Below, piece after piece: positions 7,934 through 17,231 of a DNA stretch of 64,000 nt. The number at the start of each line of letters is the position of its first letter. Positions within the stretch are counted from its first letter, which is position 1. The stretch is from Siphonodentalium dalli (lineage: Eukaryota; Mollusca; Scaphopoda; Gadilida; Siphonodentaliidae): assembly GCA_032622095.1 (NCBI GenBank), contig CP136068.1, positions 114,560,509-114,624,508 on the forward strand. Reading direction: 5' to 3'. Below the pieces are notes generated by a model, which did not search any database, was not told where the DNA came from, and saw only the letters and a program-made list of their open reading frames with translations. The position numbers were made by a program, and so were the translations under genes.

Positions 7934-8153
7934 GGTAGAGGACATCAATAGTGTTCGGGAACGATTGATCAGCGCGATAGAGTTGGACACAACACCATCA
8001 TGGATTAGACGGCCTGCTGTTGCAAGAAATGATCAATTTGTCGACGATAGTTTCGACGAAACATTAGATGATGATCAATTCCATGACGCTCCTGCATGTG
8101 TAACATTGTTTTTTCTACTTAAAGGGAATGGAGGCCCACATGTTTTATTTTAG
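7932..8153 (+). CDS. Possible internal coding exon of a plus-strand Polinton gene
   Basis: An open frame of about 70 codons without any ATG, so it could only be an internal or terminal exon. The part reading VEDINSVRERLISAIELDT and the acidic stretch DDSFDETLDDDQF look coding. An acceptor-like GGTAG lies at 7934-7938. Downstream, a near-perfect intron signature lies at 8237-8297 (AG-GTAAGT to TTTTTATTCAG, 61 nt). A weak donor at 8100 (TGT-GTAACA) would join it in phase to the sequence after 8297. No start exon is identified. Function unknown. Confidence 0.3.
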   Translation: MVEDINSVRERLISAIELDTTPSWIRRPAVARNDQFVDDSFDETLDDDQFHDAPACVTLFFLLKGNGGPHVLF

Positions 8154-8440
8154 TGTGTTTTGTTTTTAAATCTAGTGTTGGCATTGTGAATTATATGCGG
8201 GGAATTATTTGCTACATGTGTTTTCTTAATAATCAGGTAAGTGAAATTTGTATATGTAAACATAACTGTTACATTTTTATGTTTTGTTTTTATTCAGCAT
8301 ACTGTTTACTTCGCACATTTCAATGTAGATAATTGAAACACTCAAATGAGATATGTATATTATGGTAGAATCTACGCAAATTTTATTTCTTGTGCACGGA
8401 ACAGGGATGATATATTGGTTAAGTATGTGGCAAATCTCAT
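8154..8440. other. Polinton spacer with an intron-like segment and a small ORF
   Basis: The plus strand has a strong donor at 8237 and a strong acceptor ending at 8297. The minus strand has a 63-codon ORF (8277-8468) whose ATG follows the polymerase TGA with no gap, but its composition is unremarkable. An AATAAA on the minus strand at about 8287-8293 could serve as the polymerase poly(A) signal. Confidence 0.35.
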
Positions 8441-8469
8441 GTTTAACTGTTAGTTCAACTATAAACATT
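8441..8469 (+). repeat. Hairpin direct repeat, right copy
   Basis: GTTTAAC, 5-nt loop, GTTCAAC, then TATAAACATT, reaching the last base of the polymerase stop codon. Matches 7905-7933 at 26 of 29 positions. A role in mRNA 3'-end formation or in regulation is possible. Confidence 0.6.
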
Positions 8470-11400
8470 CACACATATTTCTCGAAATAGTTACTTTCGT
8501 CAGGTCTTGTTCCATCTGTAATAATTAAAGGTGATTCTGGTAATAATAAATCTTTTATGCTTTCCCAATTATCATCTAGCGATGATAAATAACCAAATGG
8601 TTCAGTGGCATAATCTTTGATTATTCTGCGTTTATCTCCTGCTAATCTCATCGTTTTAGTCATGCGTTTTGAGTATATATGGAAATCTTTCGTCCTAACA
8701 AATTCGTTGGGAAAATCAGCTTGTAGACTGTTTTCCTCGCCTTTAATCAGTTTAGTCATGTTGTCGAAATCGATATTGGAGTTAATCCATTTGCTGACAT
8801 TAAAACCTTTGACCTTTGTAACTTTACGACCAGATTCGGCGACTTCATAAGCGTATGATTTTGATGCAGTGGCGCAAAACTTTTTTATTGTTAATTCACC
8901 TTGACATAAATCATTTTGTAGTTCTCCCAACATACAACCGTCGGGAAGATTAGGTCCAGTGTCTGTATGAATCCAGATACACGAGTCAGTGTCCATATAA
9001 ATTGCGCGATCGCCTATGGTTTCCAAATGTTCAAGCATTGTTATTCTGGCATATGCCGTTATAAATGAAGCTAAAATCACATTGTTATTTCTGTTTTGGT
9101 TTTCTTTTAATTGTTTATACGTGACATACATAATTTCTCCTTCATCAAATAATTTAATACTTTCAATTCTGATTTCTTTGTTGGCCCATAACTTAAAATA
9201 TTCCTCCGTATCTATACAAATTTTTGTCGATGACATTTCGGTTCTCATGGCTAATCGACCGAATAAAGAGTTCATAATCAATTTCGCCATCATTCTCATC
9301 GTTGGATTTTCATTCATTTGATATATATCTAGTTTTTGTCCAAATTTTTTGCCGTACTCCTCACAAAATTGCTGTTTTTGCTCCATAGTTTGAATATTTT
9401 GCGGGAACGGACTGGCATATGTTTTGAGACGATGGAAATATAATATAAACGGTTTAAAAATACCGCCAATTTTCTCATCGTTTTCCGAATAATGCCAAAC
9501 TTGATATATATGAATAACTTTGTAACCACGCGCGATGGCATATTCTATTTCCGGAGTGCACCATACGCCATAAATTTTTCTCTGATTTTCACCGTGTTCG
9601 CATTGGTTTTGATTGTTATCTATCATGCATTTATTACATAGACCAAAAACTAATTTTCCGCTTTTAAGTTTTATTGGTAATACTGGATAGATTAAATTGT
9701 TTGGGGGTAATATCTGACATTCAATCAAACCAAAATAGTTTTCGATATCTTTCAAATCAGGATTTTTTATTACGGTGGGGTGTGCTATAGGAAATTGTTT
9801 AGTAAGCATCATGGCGGGGTACAATGAATTCACGTCTGAAAATCTTATACTAGCATTCGGATATCCGCACACGGATCCATCTTGGTTTTTTTCAGCTAAA
9901 TATTTGAAAACTTCGCACCTACCGCCGAATAATGATTTACGAGGGTCCAATGTGCCAGAAACCATAGCATTTTGAATAAATGTTTTGAATTCTAAATCGC
10001 TTTTTAATTTGTTTTCGTATTCGCATTCCCAGATAGTTATCAGCGGAATATATTGTTTTATTTCTTGTTCTCGTTCCATCGTTTTCTGATATATATCGTT
10101 GTACGATCGTTTCTGTAGAGGATGAATTGCATTTCTATCGGTTTGTTTTATACACGTATGACAATGATATTCGCACCCGTAAAATTCGAGTCCTATTCCA
10201 TTTATGCGATCATATCCATCTAGTCTATATTTGTTAAAAAGAACATATTCTTTGTTTGAATTTCCTAGATATTGACATTGAAAACCCGTAGACTCGATAT
10301 AATGAGCTATCCATAATAGCGATTTAGTTGAATTAGCTTGTAACGGCTGCGAATTTAAAGCTATACTATATTCTGGCATAAACATTTTCCTAAAAATTCG
10401 AAAAGATATAGATGGTAGGGTGAGTCCCTCACTGAACGGATCCGTGTTACACGTTGTCATAAATATATCTCTGAATTTAGAGCAACATGTATGAAGCACC
10501 TTACAGTCAATCATACAATATTTCAATGCTTCTATTTTAAAATGGAATTTTGTTTTTTGGTTTTTTTTATACCATTCATTAAAGATCAAACTACGTTCGG
10601 AAGTCATTTGTTCTAAATTATAATAATGCATCTCTGGCCATTCTCCTATATATTGTAATTTGTCTTTATTTGCAAATGCGTGTGGAAAAAAAGATTTTGA
10701 CGCGTTTTCCCCACAACCAAAACATTTGGCAGCTTTGTCCAAACTCACCGCAAAAAATAAATACGAATCTAGAAACTTCAAATTTCCTAATTGAATTGAT
10801 AATATTTTGTTGCCCCTTTGAATTATTTTTATTTTTTGGAGATCTATATAATTGTTGACTAAATACTCTAGTATGAAGTGATCGTCATATCTACCCGCGT
10901 TATGCGCTATACATATAGTAGGCTTCATTTTTTTGTTGTGTATATTTAAAATTTTCTGCACAAATTGATGTATACAGTCTAGACCGAAAGTATAATATTT
11001 TGTACGATCACATTGCAAACATGTATTAAAAGAAAAATCAGATATATTGATACAGGATTGACAAACAATATGTGCACAAACAAGATATGGTATATGTCTA
11101 TTATTTTCGTCGCAATATGTTTCGATATCGTAGAATATATAATTAGTATTTTTAAATTGCTTTTTTGTATCTAACACTACAATAAAGCATTTATGCTGAT
11201 TTTCTTCTTCGTAATATGAGTAACAATTTCCACAGTATCTCTGGTAACATCTATGGTTTTGTGTTTTTGCGTATATACGCATACATTCATCACATTTAAT
11301 ATACTGATCGCAGACTTTGTTCCGAATATGATTTTCGAGACATTTTTGTGATTTGCATACAATATCACACGTATCACATTTAACAGCTGTAAATGGATCA

Positions 11401-12365
11401 AAATTGCAAGGTACTTCTCCATTACAGAATTTACATATTTTGGTACATTTATGTGATTTCACATACCTTTTACCACACAGTTGACATGTTTTTTTATGCT
11501 TTAAACATTTCAATCCATCTGCGTTTTTCATTAACCAATAATGTTTGTTATGGTATATAATATAAATAATAGCTGTATCTGTAGTTTCTCCTTTCCATAT
11601 TATTCTATCACAATTGTCTTTGACGATTATACACATTTCATTCTGAATAAAATTTTGCATTTTTTGAACATCAGATAGGTCGCAGGGTGACGATATATCG
11701 ATATCAGCTTCTTGAGATATTTGTATAGCTTGTTTGATTCTATACTTGGAATTATATTTAAGGCGTGCGTTGGAAAAATTTCTTACATTTTTCATATATA
11801 ATTCATCATTTTTGTTGACTGGTATTTTAATCATTTCTCTCGCCATAACGATGCACATAGGTAGACATAAATTATCGGTACACTCTCCTGCACATTCTGG
11901 CATTGTGATTATTTGCATCGATGATTTAAGCTTCTGCTTCAACGATAAAATTCGACCAGAACCCATAGGAATATATGCTATCGTTATATCCATAATAATA
12001 GTTCCGTCAATACGAAATTCTTGTTTGCTCTGTTGAATCGATTCAATTTTATTAATAATATCTTTTCCTTTGATAGTATCTTTTTGAAAATCAACCCATA
12101 AATCTAGGTCTAATGTTGGATGACTCAAAGTTAATCTAACATATCTCTGTCCCCATTGCTCAAAATCATACTCTGGTGCAACTTTCTCGAGAATATCGTC
12201 AAATAATTGTTCTATATCTTGTGTTTCTAATATATCTGGTAAATTGATAAATTTTAAAGTGTAAACTTTGTTAGTGACTTTGAACTTTTTGGAACGAATT
12301 TCTCTCGTTTTTGTGATCTCATAAAACGGTCCCGGGTGTATATTTAAGGCATCTTCCGTAGCCAT
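8469..12365 (-). CDS. POLB: Protein-primed family B DNA polymerase (pPolB)
   Basis: 1298 residues from the ATG at 12365, which I prefer; an ATG at 12395 would add ten. Numbered from the longer form: 3'-5' exonuclease motifs DIE at 423-425, HNAGRYDDHF at 498-507 and YCMID at 626-630; polymerase motif A DVNSLYP at 854-860 (Asp854), motif B KLIMNSLFG at 1038-1046, motif C YMDTDS at 1133-1138. N-terminal additions: DNLCLPMC at 174-181 and HNKHYW at 282-287 resemble the Cys/His pair of OTU-like domains, followed by a Cys/His-rich stretch (304-403) that could bind several zincs. Between the exonuclease and palm, 725-798 (DGYD, LEFYGCEYH, IWECEY) resembles a Vsr-like nuclease insertion known in related polymerases. 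It replicates the linear element from the TIR ends. Confidence 0.97.
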   Translation of the reverse strand: MATEDALNIHPGPFYEITKTREIRSKKFKVTNKVYTLKFINLPDILETQDIEQLFDDILEKVAPEYDFEQWGQRYVRLTLSHPTLDLDLWVDFQKDTIKGKDIINKIESIQQSKQEFRIDGTIIMDITIAYIPMGSGRILSLKQKLKSSMQIITMPECAGECTDNLCLPMCIVMAREMIKIPVNKNDELYMKNVRNFSNARLKYNSKYRIKQAIQISQEADIDISSPCDLSDVQKMQNFIQNEMCIIVKDNCDRIIWKGETTDTAIIYIIYHNKHYWLMKNADGLKCLKHKKTCQLCGKRYVKSHKCTKICKFCNGEVPCNFDPFTAVKCDTCDIVCKSQKCLENHIRNKVCDQYIKCDECMRIYAKTQNHRCYQRYCGNCYSYYEEENQHKCFIVVLDTKKQFKNTNYIFYDIETYCDENNRHIPYLVCAHIVCQSCINISDFSFNTCLQCDRTKYYTFGLDCIHQFVQKILNIHNKKMKPTICIAHNAGRYDDHFILEYLVNNYIDLQKIKIIQRGNKILSIQLGNLKFLDSYLFFAVSLDKAAKCFGCGENASKSFFPHAFANKDKLQYIGEWPEMHYYNLEQMTSERSLIFNEWYKKNQKTKFHFKIEALKYCMIDCKVLHTCCSKFRDIFMTTCNTDPFSEGLTLPSISFRIFRKMFMPEYSIALNSQPLQANSTKSLLWIAHYIESTGFQCQYLGNSNKEYVLFNKYRLDGYDRINGIGLEFYGCEYHCHTCIKQTDRNAIHPLQKRSYNDIYQKTMEREQEIKQYIPLITIWECEYENKLKSDLEFKTFIQNAMVSGTLDPRKSLFGGRCEVFKYLAEKNQDGSVCGYPNASIRFSDVNSLYPAMMLTKQFPIAHPTVIKNPDLKDIENYFGLIECQILPPNNLIYPVLPIKLKSGKLVFGLCNKCMIDNNQNQCEHGENQRKIYGVWCTPEIEYAIARGYKVIHIYQVWHYSENDEKIGGIFKPFILYFHRLKTYASPFPQNIQTMEQKQQFCEEYGKKFGQKLDIYQMNENPTMRMMAKLIMNSLFGRLAMRTEMSSTKICIDTEEYFKLWANKEIRIESIKLFDEGEIMYVTYKQLKENQNRNNNVILASFITAYARITMLEHLETIGDRAIYMDTDSCIWIHTDTGPNLPDGCMLGELQNDLCQGELTIKKFCATASKSYAYEVAESGRKVTKVKGFNVSKWINSNIDFDNMTKLIKGEENSLQADFPNEFVRTKDFHIYSKRMTKTMRLAGDKRRIIKDYATEPFGYLSSLDDNWESIKDLLLPESPLIITDGTRPDESNYFEKYV

Positions 12366-12395
12366 TATTGCGATAATATGGAATCTGAAAGGCAA

Positions 12396-13151
12396 ATTTA
12401 TTGGACTTTAATTTAGGTTATGATTAGGGATAAAGTAGAGAGCTTTGATGATATAGATGAGTCAGTATATATAAAAAAGCTTTTGAATACATTTTCCCGA
12501 AAGATTCGGTTAATATAAATATGCCCAAAGACGCGAATGGCGCTAACTTCAACAATTTTTATGAAAATTAGTTACCCGGATTTTTTTATTCTGATGAATA
12601 CGTGTATTATATATCGTTTGTAATTTGCCAGTTAGCGCTTAAATGCTGATTATAAGACGAAAATAAAAAATAAAATAAAAAATTAACTTACCTTTTAAAT
12701 CTATAATTCTTTAAAGCGCGCACCTTAATAAATGCTTTAATTCTATTCAGCTTATATAGAGATGGACTTGGCGCCATTAATTCTATCTAGTTCTATTTTA
12801 GGTAATTTAAACATTAAATTTGTCAGATATTAATGTGTTCTAGTGTTTTGTAACGTTGATGAAATACTCAGGTGTTGTTTATATGAAACTATGTTGTTGT
12901 TTAAAACATATCTATAATCATTTCATTGAAATAGTTATTGCTAACTATGTAAGATATTCTGTTAATATCTTTTATGATAATGATTAATGAATTTTTTTTT
13001 ATTGCTTTGTTGACATGACAGCTTGATGTCATATATATATTATGTGGTATTTAACTTGATAAATTAATTGCTTTTCGTATACTATATAAGTGTTTGTTGG
13101 AGTTTGGGCGTCTTTTGCTTACAATTTTTTTGAAAATTTAAACTAGGAATT
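12396..13151. promoter_or_regulatory. Divergent intergenic region between polymerase and right-end gene
   Basis: 756 bp of AT-rich DNA between genes transcribed away from each other. A TATATATAA word at 12466-12474 lies 70-110 bp upstream of the polymerase start. TATATAAG at 13083-13090 lies 62 bp upstream of the plus-strand ATG at 13152. No convincing ORF is present. Both words fit TATA boxes by position only. Confidence 0.45.
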
Positions 13152-13347
13152 ATGGAACCTTATTATTTAGCATTTTCTCAAATTATACACATTATTCATG
13201 TTTTGAATATCGTACGCGTGGAATATGAGTTTAAGCAGCAGCGGTTGCAATTTTATAGGCGAGAATTTGTAGACGCTTGGGTACGCTACTGCGAGGGGGA
13301 TTTGACTGCGGACACCATTCTGGATAGAATTTATGATTTAATAATAG
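13152..13347 (+). CDS. Right-end Polinton gene of unknown function, exon 1
   Basis: Begins at the ATG at 13152 (AATTATGG context), 62 bp after a TATA word. It encodes 65 residues plus one base, including the helical stretch EYEFKQQRLQFYRREFVDAW. It ends at a consensus donor (AATAG, then GTAAGT at 13348). Joined to exon 2 the product is 165 residues. If the intron is retained the frame closes after 71 codons. It is the only clearly spliced gene of the element and lies on the strand opposite all core genes. I do not recognise the family. Confidence 0.65.
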
Positions 13348-13578
13348 GTAAGTTATTATTTAATTGATTTGCATTATTTTTGATACATTCTTTGTTTTCA
13401 CAGATATTTTTTTTTTTTATCGTGTGAAATTATAGGTTTTGATGTATTATTGCTTTAAAGTATATTTATATCGAATTAGTTTTTTAATAAAAATAAATTA
13501 GGAGCTTTACGATAAATATTTTATATTTAAATATAGATTAATTACTATTGTTTAAAGATATATATATATTTTTTTCAG
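13348..13578 (+). other. Predicted 231-nt intron of the right-end Polinton gene
   Basis: Donor GTAAGT and acceptor TTTTTTTCAG with a long T-rich tract before it. Removal leaves the frame open through exon 2. Confidence 0.6.
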
Positions 13579-13880
13579 TTGAATGTTCTTGTCTATCCGA
13601 ATTAAGGATGAAAACCTTTCGTTTTTCTTGTCTACTGATTCAGAAGGCTGCTGGGTGGATTTCATTGTCTGACCCATTAATACCTGATGGGACTTTATTG
13701 AACAATGAAAGACATTCAGCAGTCATGCGAATGGAAAATAATATCTGGCCTGCGGCAAATAGAGTAAGAAGACGATACAGACCATACAACGTACACCACA
13801 GGCGACGAAACGCATCATCTACGGATAGGCAGACATCAACTGATGACATACAACCTAGCAATTCACCCGTAGAGGAATAA
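13579..13880 (+). CDS. Right-end Polinton gene of unknown function, exon 2
   Basis: Two bases complete the split codon, then 99 codons and a stop at 13880. The middle has KAAGWISLSDPLIPDGTLL. An arginine-rich cluster (RVRRRYRPYNVHHRRRN) suggests nucleic-acid binding or nuclear import. The tail is polar and acidic, ending SNSPVEE. The right TIR starts 34 bp later. An early regulatory protein is one possibility, but nothing in the sequence proves a role. Confidence 0.65.
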
Positions 13881-13914
13881 TGTATTTATGTAATTTATTG
13901 TTATTTTTGTTATA

Positions 13915-14694
13915 ATTAATATTCATTAAAGGAACTAAAGTGTGAAGGGTTCCACATTTCGTTTTCTACGAGACTCTGTAATATCGAGTTTTATGAGATC
14001 GAATAGTGTTACCTACAAATCTACAATAAAGAAGAAAAAGTTCCGACACTAACAAATATTCCATGTGTTTTAGCCTTGTGGTTTTTTACATGCACGAGGT
14101 TATTCACTAGCGAATAATTCATCTCATTATTTTACTAATCTATCATAACTAACCTATATATCAATACATGTATTCAATCGTGCGTACTAATCCTTCAAAT
14201 AGTTAATAGCTATTCTGACTATATCATCTGCCTAGAAATAGTTTGCTTTACTATACCATCTGCCTATTAGATATACATCATTACCTAACATAAAATAGCT
14301 CGTATTGTAGCTTATCTATGCCTTAAAATAGTTACTAGTTAGTCTGACTATAACATCTGCCTAGAAGCGCGTATTGTAGCTTATCTATGCCTTCAAATAG
14401 TTACTAGTTAGTATGACTATAAGATCTGCCTTGTAAAACAGCTCATTTTTGATACACTTATATAAATTAGTCGTTATTGTAACGTTTACATTCGTTAAAT
14501 ACTATTTACGAAATCCCGTGGGGGGTGGGGATTATCAGACGACGACTACACCTATATAAATTAGTCGGTATTGTATCGTTTAACATTCGATAAGTAGTAT
14601 TTATGATATCCCGTGGGGGTGGGGATTCTCAATGACGACCACACCCTAAGGCTCAGTGATATATATATCAATATGCCCTCTACTTAATACTACT
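13915..14694 (-). repeat. Right terminal inverted repeat of the Polinton (780 bp)
   Basis: Inverted copy of 271-1050 with the same internal tandem units. Equal length and apparent identity suggest a young insertion or recent copying of one end from the other. It starts 34 bp after the stop codon of the plus-strand spliced gene. Confidence 0.95.
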
Positions 14695-14700
14695 CGCCTC
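14695..14700. repeat. Right 6-bp target site duplication of the Polinton
   Basis: CGCCTC directly after the right TIR, matching 265-270. Beyond it the interrupted MITE resumes with GCATATATAAGAGAATG. Confidence 0.95.
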
Positions 14701-14811
14701 GCATATATAAGAGAATGCATTGGCCTACAAAAATTATTTTTTTAACACTTTTTACCATTTTTTCTTACATTCTTTAACAATTTTATAATTTTTAATGTGT
14801 TAAGCCAATGA
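14701..14811 (+). mobile_element. Double-hairpin TTAA MITE, copy 1, right part
   Basis: Continues the MITE after the Polinton with GCATATATAAGAGAATGCAT and the AT-rich spacer, up to GTGTTAAGCCAATG. The second palindrome and right TIR found in other copies are missing; a GGGTAAGGGAAC at about 14827 may be a worn remnant of the end. Confidence 0.8.
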
Positions 14812-17223
14812 TTTAGTGATTAAATATGGGTAAGGGAACGGAACAGTATAATATAACATAACAGTCATGGAAAAGCTTGGTAAAGTCAATGTCAATTGAA
14901 ATGAGAGTTTGCCCGAAGGGGGAGGGGGTGGTGGGTACTCTTAGTGCTGCAAAAAAAAAATCCGCCCTGTGTACGCAAATTATTTCCGACCCCCCCCCTG
15001 GTTATCACGGATATTAGAACTTTGTCAACAGGTACCTCTGTCCTTGACATGGCGGGCTCTCCGAATATGAATGTGTTTTTCGCTAACCGAATGAGAAACA
15101 TTTCTTGGAAACTCATTGTAAATAAATAGATGCGACACAGATCCTGACAGGCGACGTGATGATTTATGTCCAACACTCATGGCGATTATCTGGGACTGCA
15201 CACCCGGACTCCAGATAATGCAGTAAGATAACACGTAGACAGTGAACCATTTATCAAAAAGACGCTTTGTTTTCGATTTCGTTGCACCCCACCCCGCCAT
15301 TTTCATTAATATAACTAGAATGCACTCACTGGAGCTGCCTATACTTGCGCTCATCACACATTTGGCATGTTGTGTGGTGTCTTGCCAACAACAGTTTGAA
15401 CCACGGGTGCTGGCCCCTCGTTTGAGAGATCGATAACAAAAATCTAGATATCAAATCTCTGTTCATCCATCGCTGAAATAGTTGTGTGTACGGACATAAT
15501 ATCTCTGTTATCTCAAGTTGATCTACACTATTTACACTAATGGTAGTCTTAGTAATACGTACGAGTTGTTTGACATATTAATATAACAATATAGACATCG
15601 TTCATATGAAGGGTGTGAAAACGATTGCATGCCGGCGATGCTATATTATATACCAATTGGGTTAACTTACTAGTTTGACTAGAATGATATCAAGTGTGTA
15701 TGCCAGTGGCAAAAACCATCAAAGTAAATTACAAAATACCGACACAATTAAATAAAAGAAACGGGATCATTGGTTAGTCTTTTATTAACAATGTGTCAAT
15801 GTGAACATGCCCTTAGCGACTGATCTACATACTTCGGGAACATATCGAAATGTCTATTGCGTTGAGAATGAGAAAGCTTGTTTTCACAGTTAATTAATAA
15901 CGCATTTTAATAATCCACGTTTCCACATTCACATTTTCATTGCAATTGTTTTTCAATTGAACCACACGCTCGACTGTTTGACCGGACATGATTTATATGC
16001 ACCAGGATCTTTCGAAAATGTTTTGAACTTTCCAGAAATATATGTTCGCACCTCACAGTCACTGCGAAAAAAACGATTCCGCACGCATCTTTTAGACTTG
16101 ATCCCAACTCATTTCCTCGAGTTTTAAGTTATATAAAATAGGCTTCTGATGGGCATGTACTGTTGCCGACGTTTGTTTTACATTTTACATGCAGTATATA
16201 TATTTATAATAATAAAACACGAAGTTGTTGGCAGATGGAATGGTTTAGCCTGTCCGTGTAATACGAGTCTCAGCTGTCTGGACATCGACGCAATCATGTC
16301 TGGTGTTTTGCGCGCCCATGTAGCTTGTGACGTCCTGGTGTACGTCGTGACGTCATGGCGTCTTGATCGGTTTCCAGAAAGAAATAATTCAATATTGTTC
16401 ATTTATGAACGATTTGTTACCAAAATAAAACCAGATAACAATGCAAATTAAGTATATATGTGGATTTAAATTACAATTGATGCAACCATTTCATATTAGC
16501 GCGTGTTAATTTTGTACAGTATGTACTTCCGGTATGACGTAACATATTCACGGAAGGAAGGAAGGGTAAACAGACATCCGAGCCGAAAACATTACTTGCG
16601 TCCAGCATGGACTGGCGCAAGTAATTACATCATAATGTCTGACCTGTGTCTTCCGTCGGTCATAGTGATAATAATATCCGGTTATAAAGTTACGGAAAAA
16701 CACCACAAATTTAAATTGGATATCATATAATTTTTTCAGTTATCCCCCATTGGAATCGATTACTCTTGGTTGGGTATAGAATTTCTTCCCCTCGTCGAGT
16801 TCTTTTAAACGCATGCGCACATATAGGCATTTGGCACAATAAACCCCACCACCCAAAAAAGGCATATATATCAGTCTATGGTGTGGTAGGGTCTGTAGTG
16901 CCAAATACCTGTGATTAAAAGGTGTAAGCGGAGTGTTATGTTGCGTTTCTCCATTGTTTCTCAATATATATGAATTAAATTTCCAATATATGTCCGTGTT
17001 GGGATAGGGAATATAATTGTTTGAATTAAAAATCACTAATTTGTTGAATGTATTTTTGTTTTGAAATGTTTGTCAATGGATATATGAATGGAATTTTTAA
17101 ATGTATGTCCGCATTGGGTTATGCATGGAATACATCAACGTTTAATATTTCTTTTAACAACGAACAAATTAAGAATTTGTTGATATTATTGAACTTTTTC
17201 GTTCTGGAACACGACCGGCTCCA
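14812..17223. other. Gene-free stretch right of the Polinton
   Basis: About 2.4 kb with only short, unconvincing frames. It contains a C-rich run near 14992 and ordinary AT-rich DNA. I see no exon, RNA gene or clear repeat boundary. Confidence 0.5.
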
Positions 17224-17231
17224 ATTAAAAG

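Larger units (their letters stand above)
271..14694. mobile_element. Complete Polinton/Maverick element
   Basis: A 14424-bp element bounded by 780-bp terminal inverted repeats starting AGTAGTATTAAG and by a 6-bp duplication of CGCCTC. Six-bp duplications and AG-starting TIRs are the family hallmark. It carries the whole Polinton core set: protein-primed PolB, rve integrase with chromodomain, adenain-like protease, packaging ATPase, double-jelly-roll major capsid and single-jelly-roll minor capsid protein. All these frames are open and the two TIRs show no difference that I can find by eye, so the insertion is likely recent. Ten or more genes lie on the minus strand and at least one spliced gene on the plus strand at the right end. 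Polintons are thought to be able to form virions; here that is inferred from gene content only. Confidence 0.97.

Noticed and set aside
8277-8468. 63-codon frame directly after the polymerase stop
   Set aside because: Unremarkable composition, contains the duplicated hairpin and a likely poly(A) signal; kept only as part of the spacer note.
14892-15436. Several frames of 60-110 codons on both strands
   Set aside because: Mutually overlapping, no family resemblance, no splice or promoter context.
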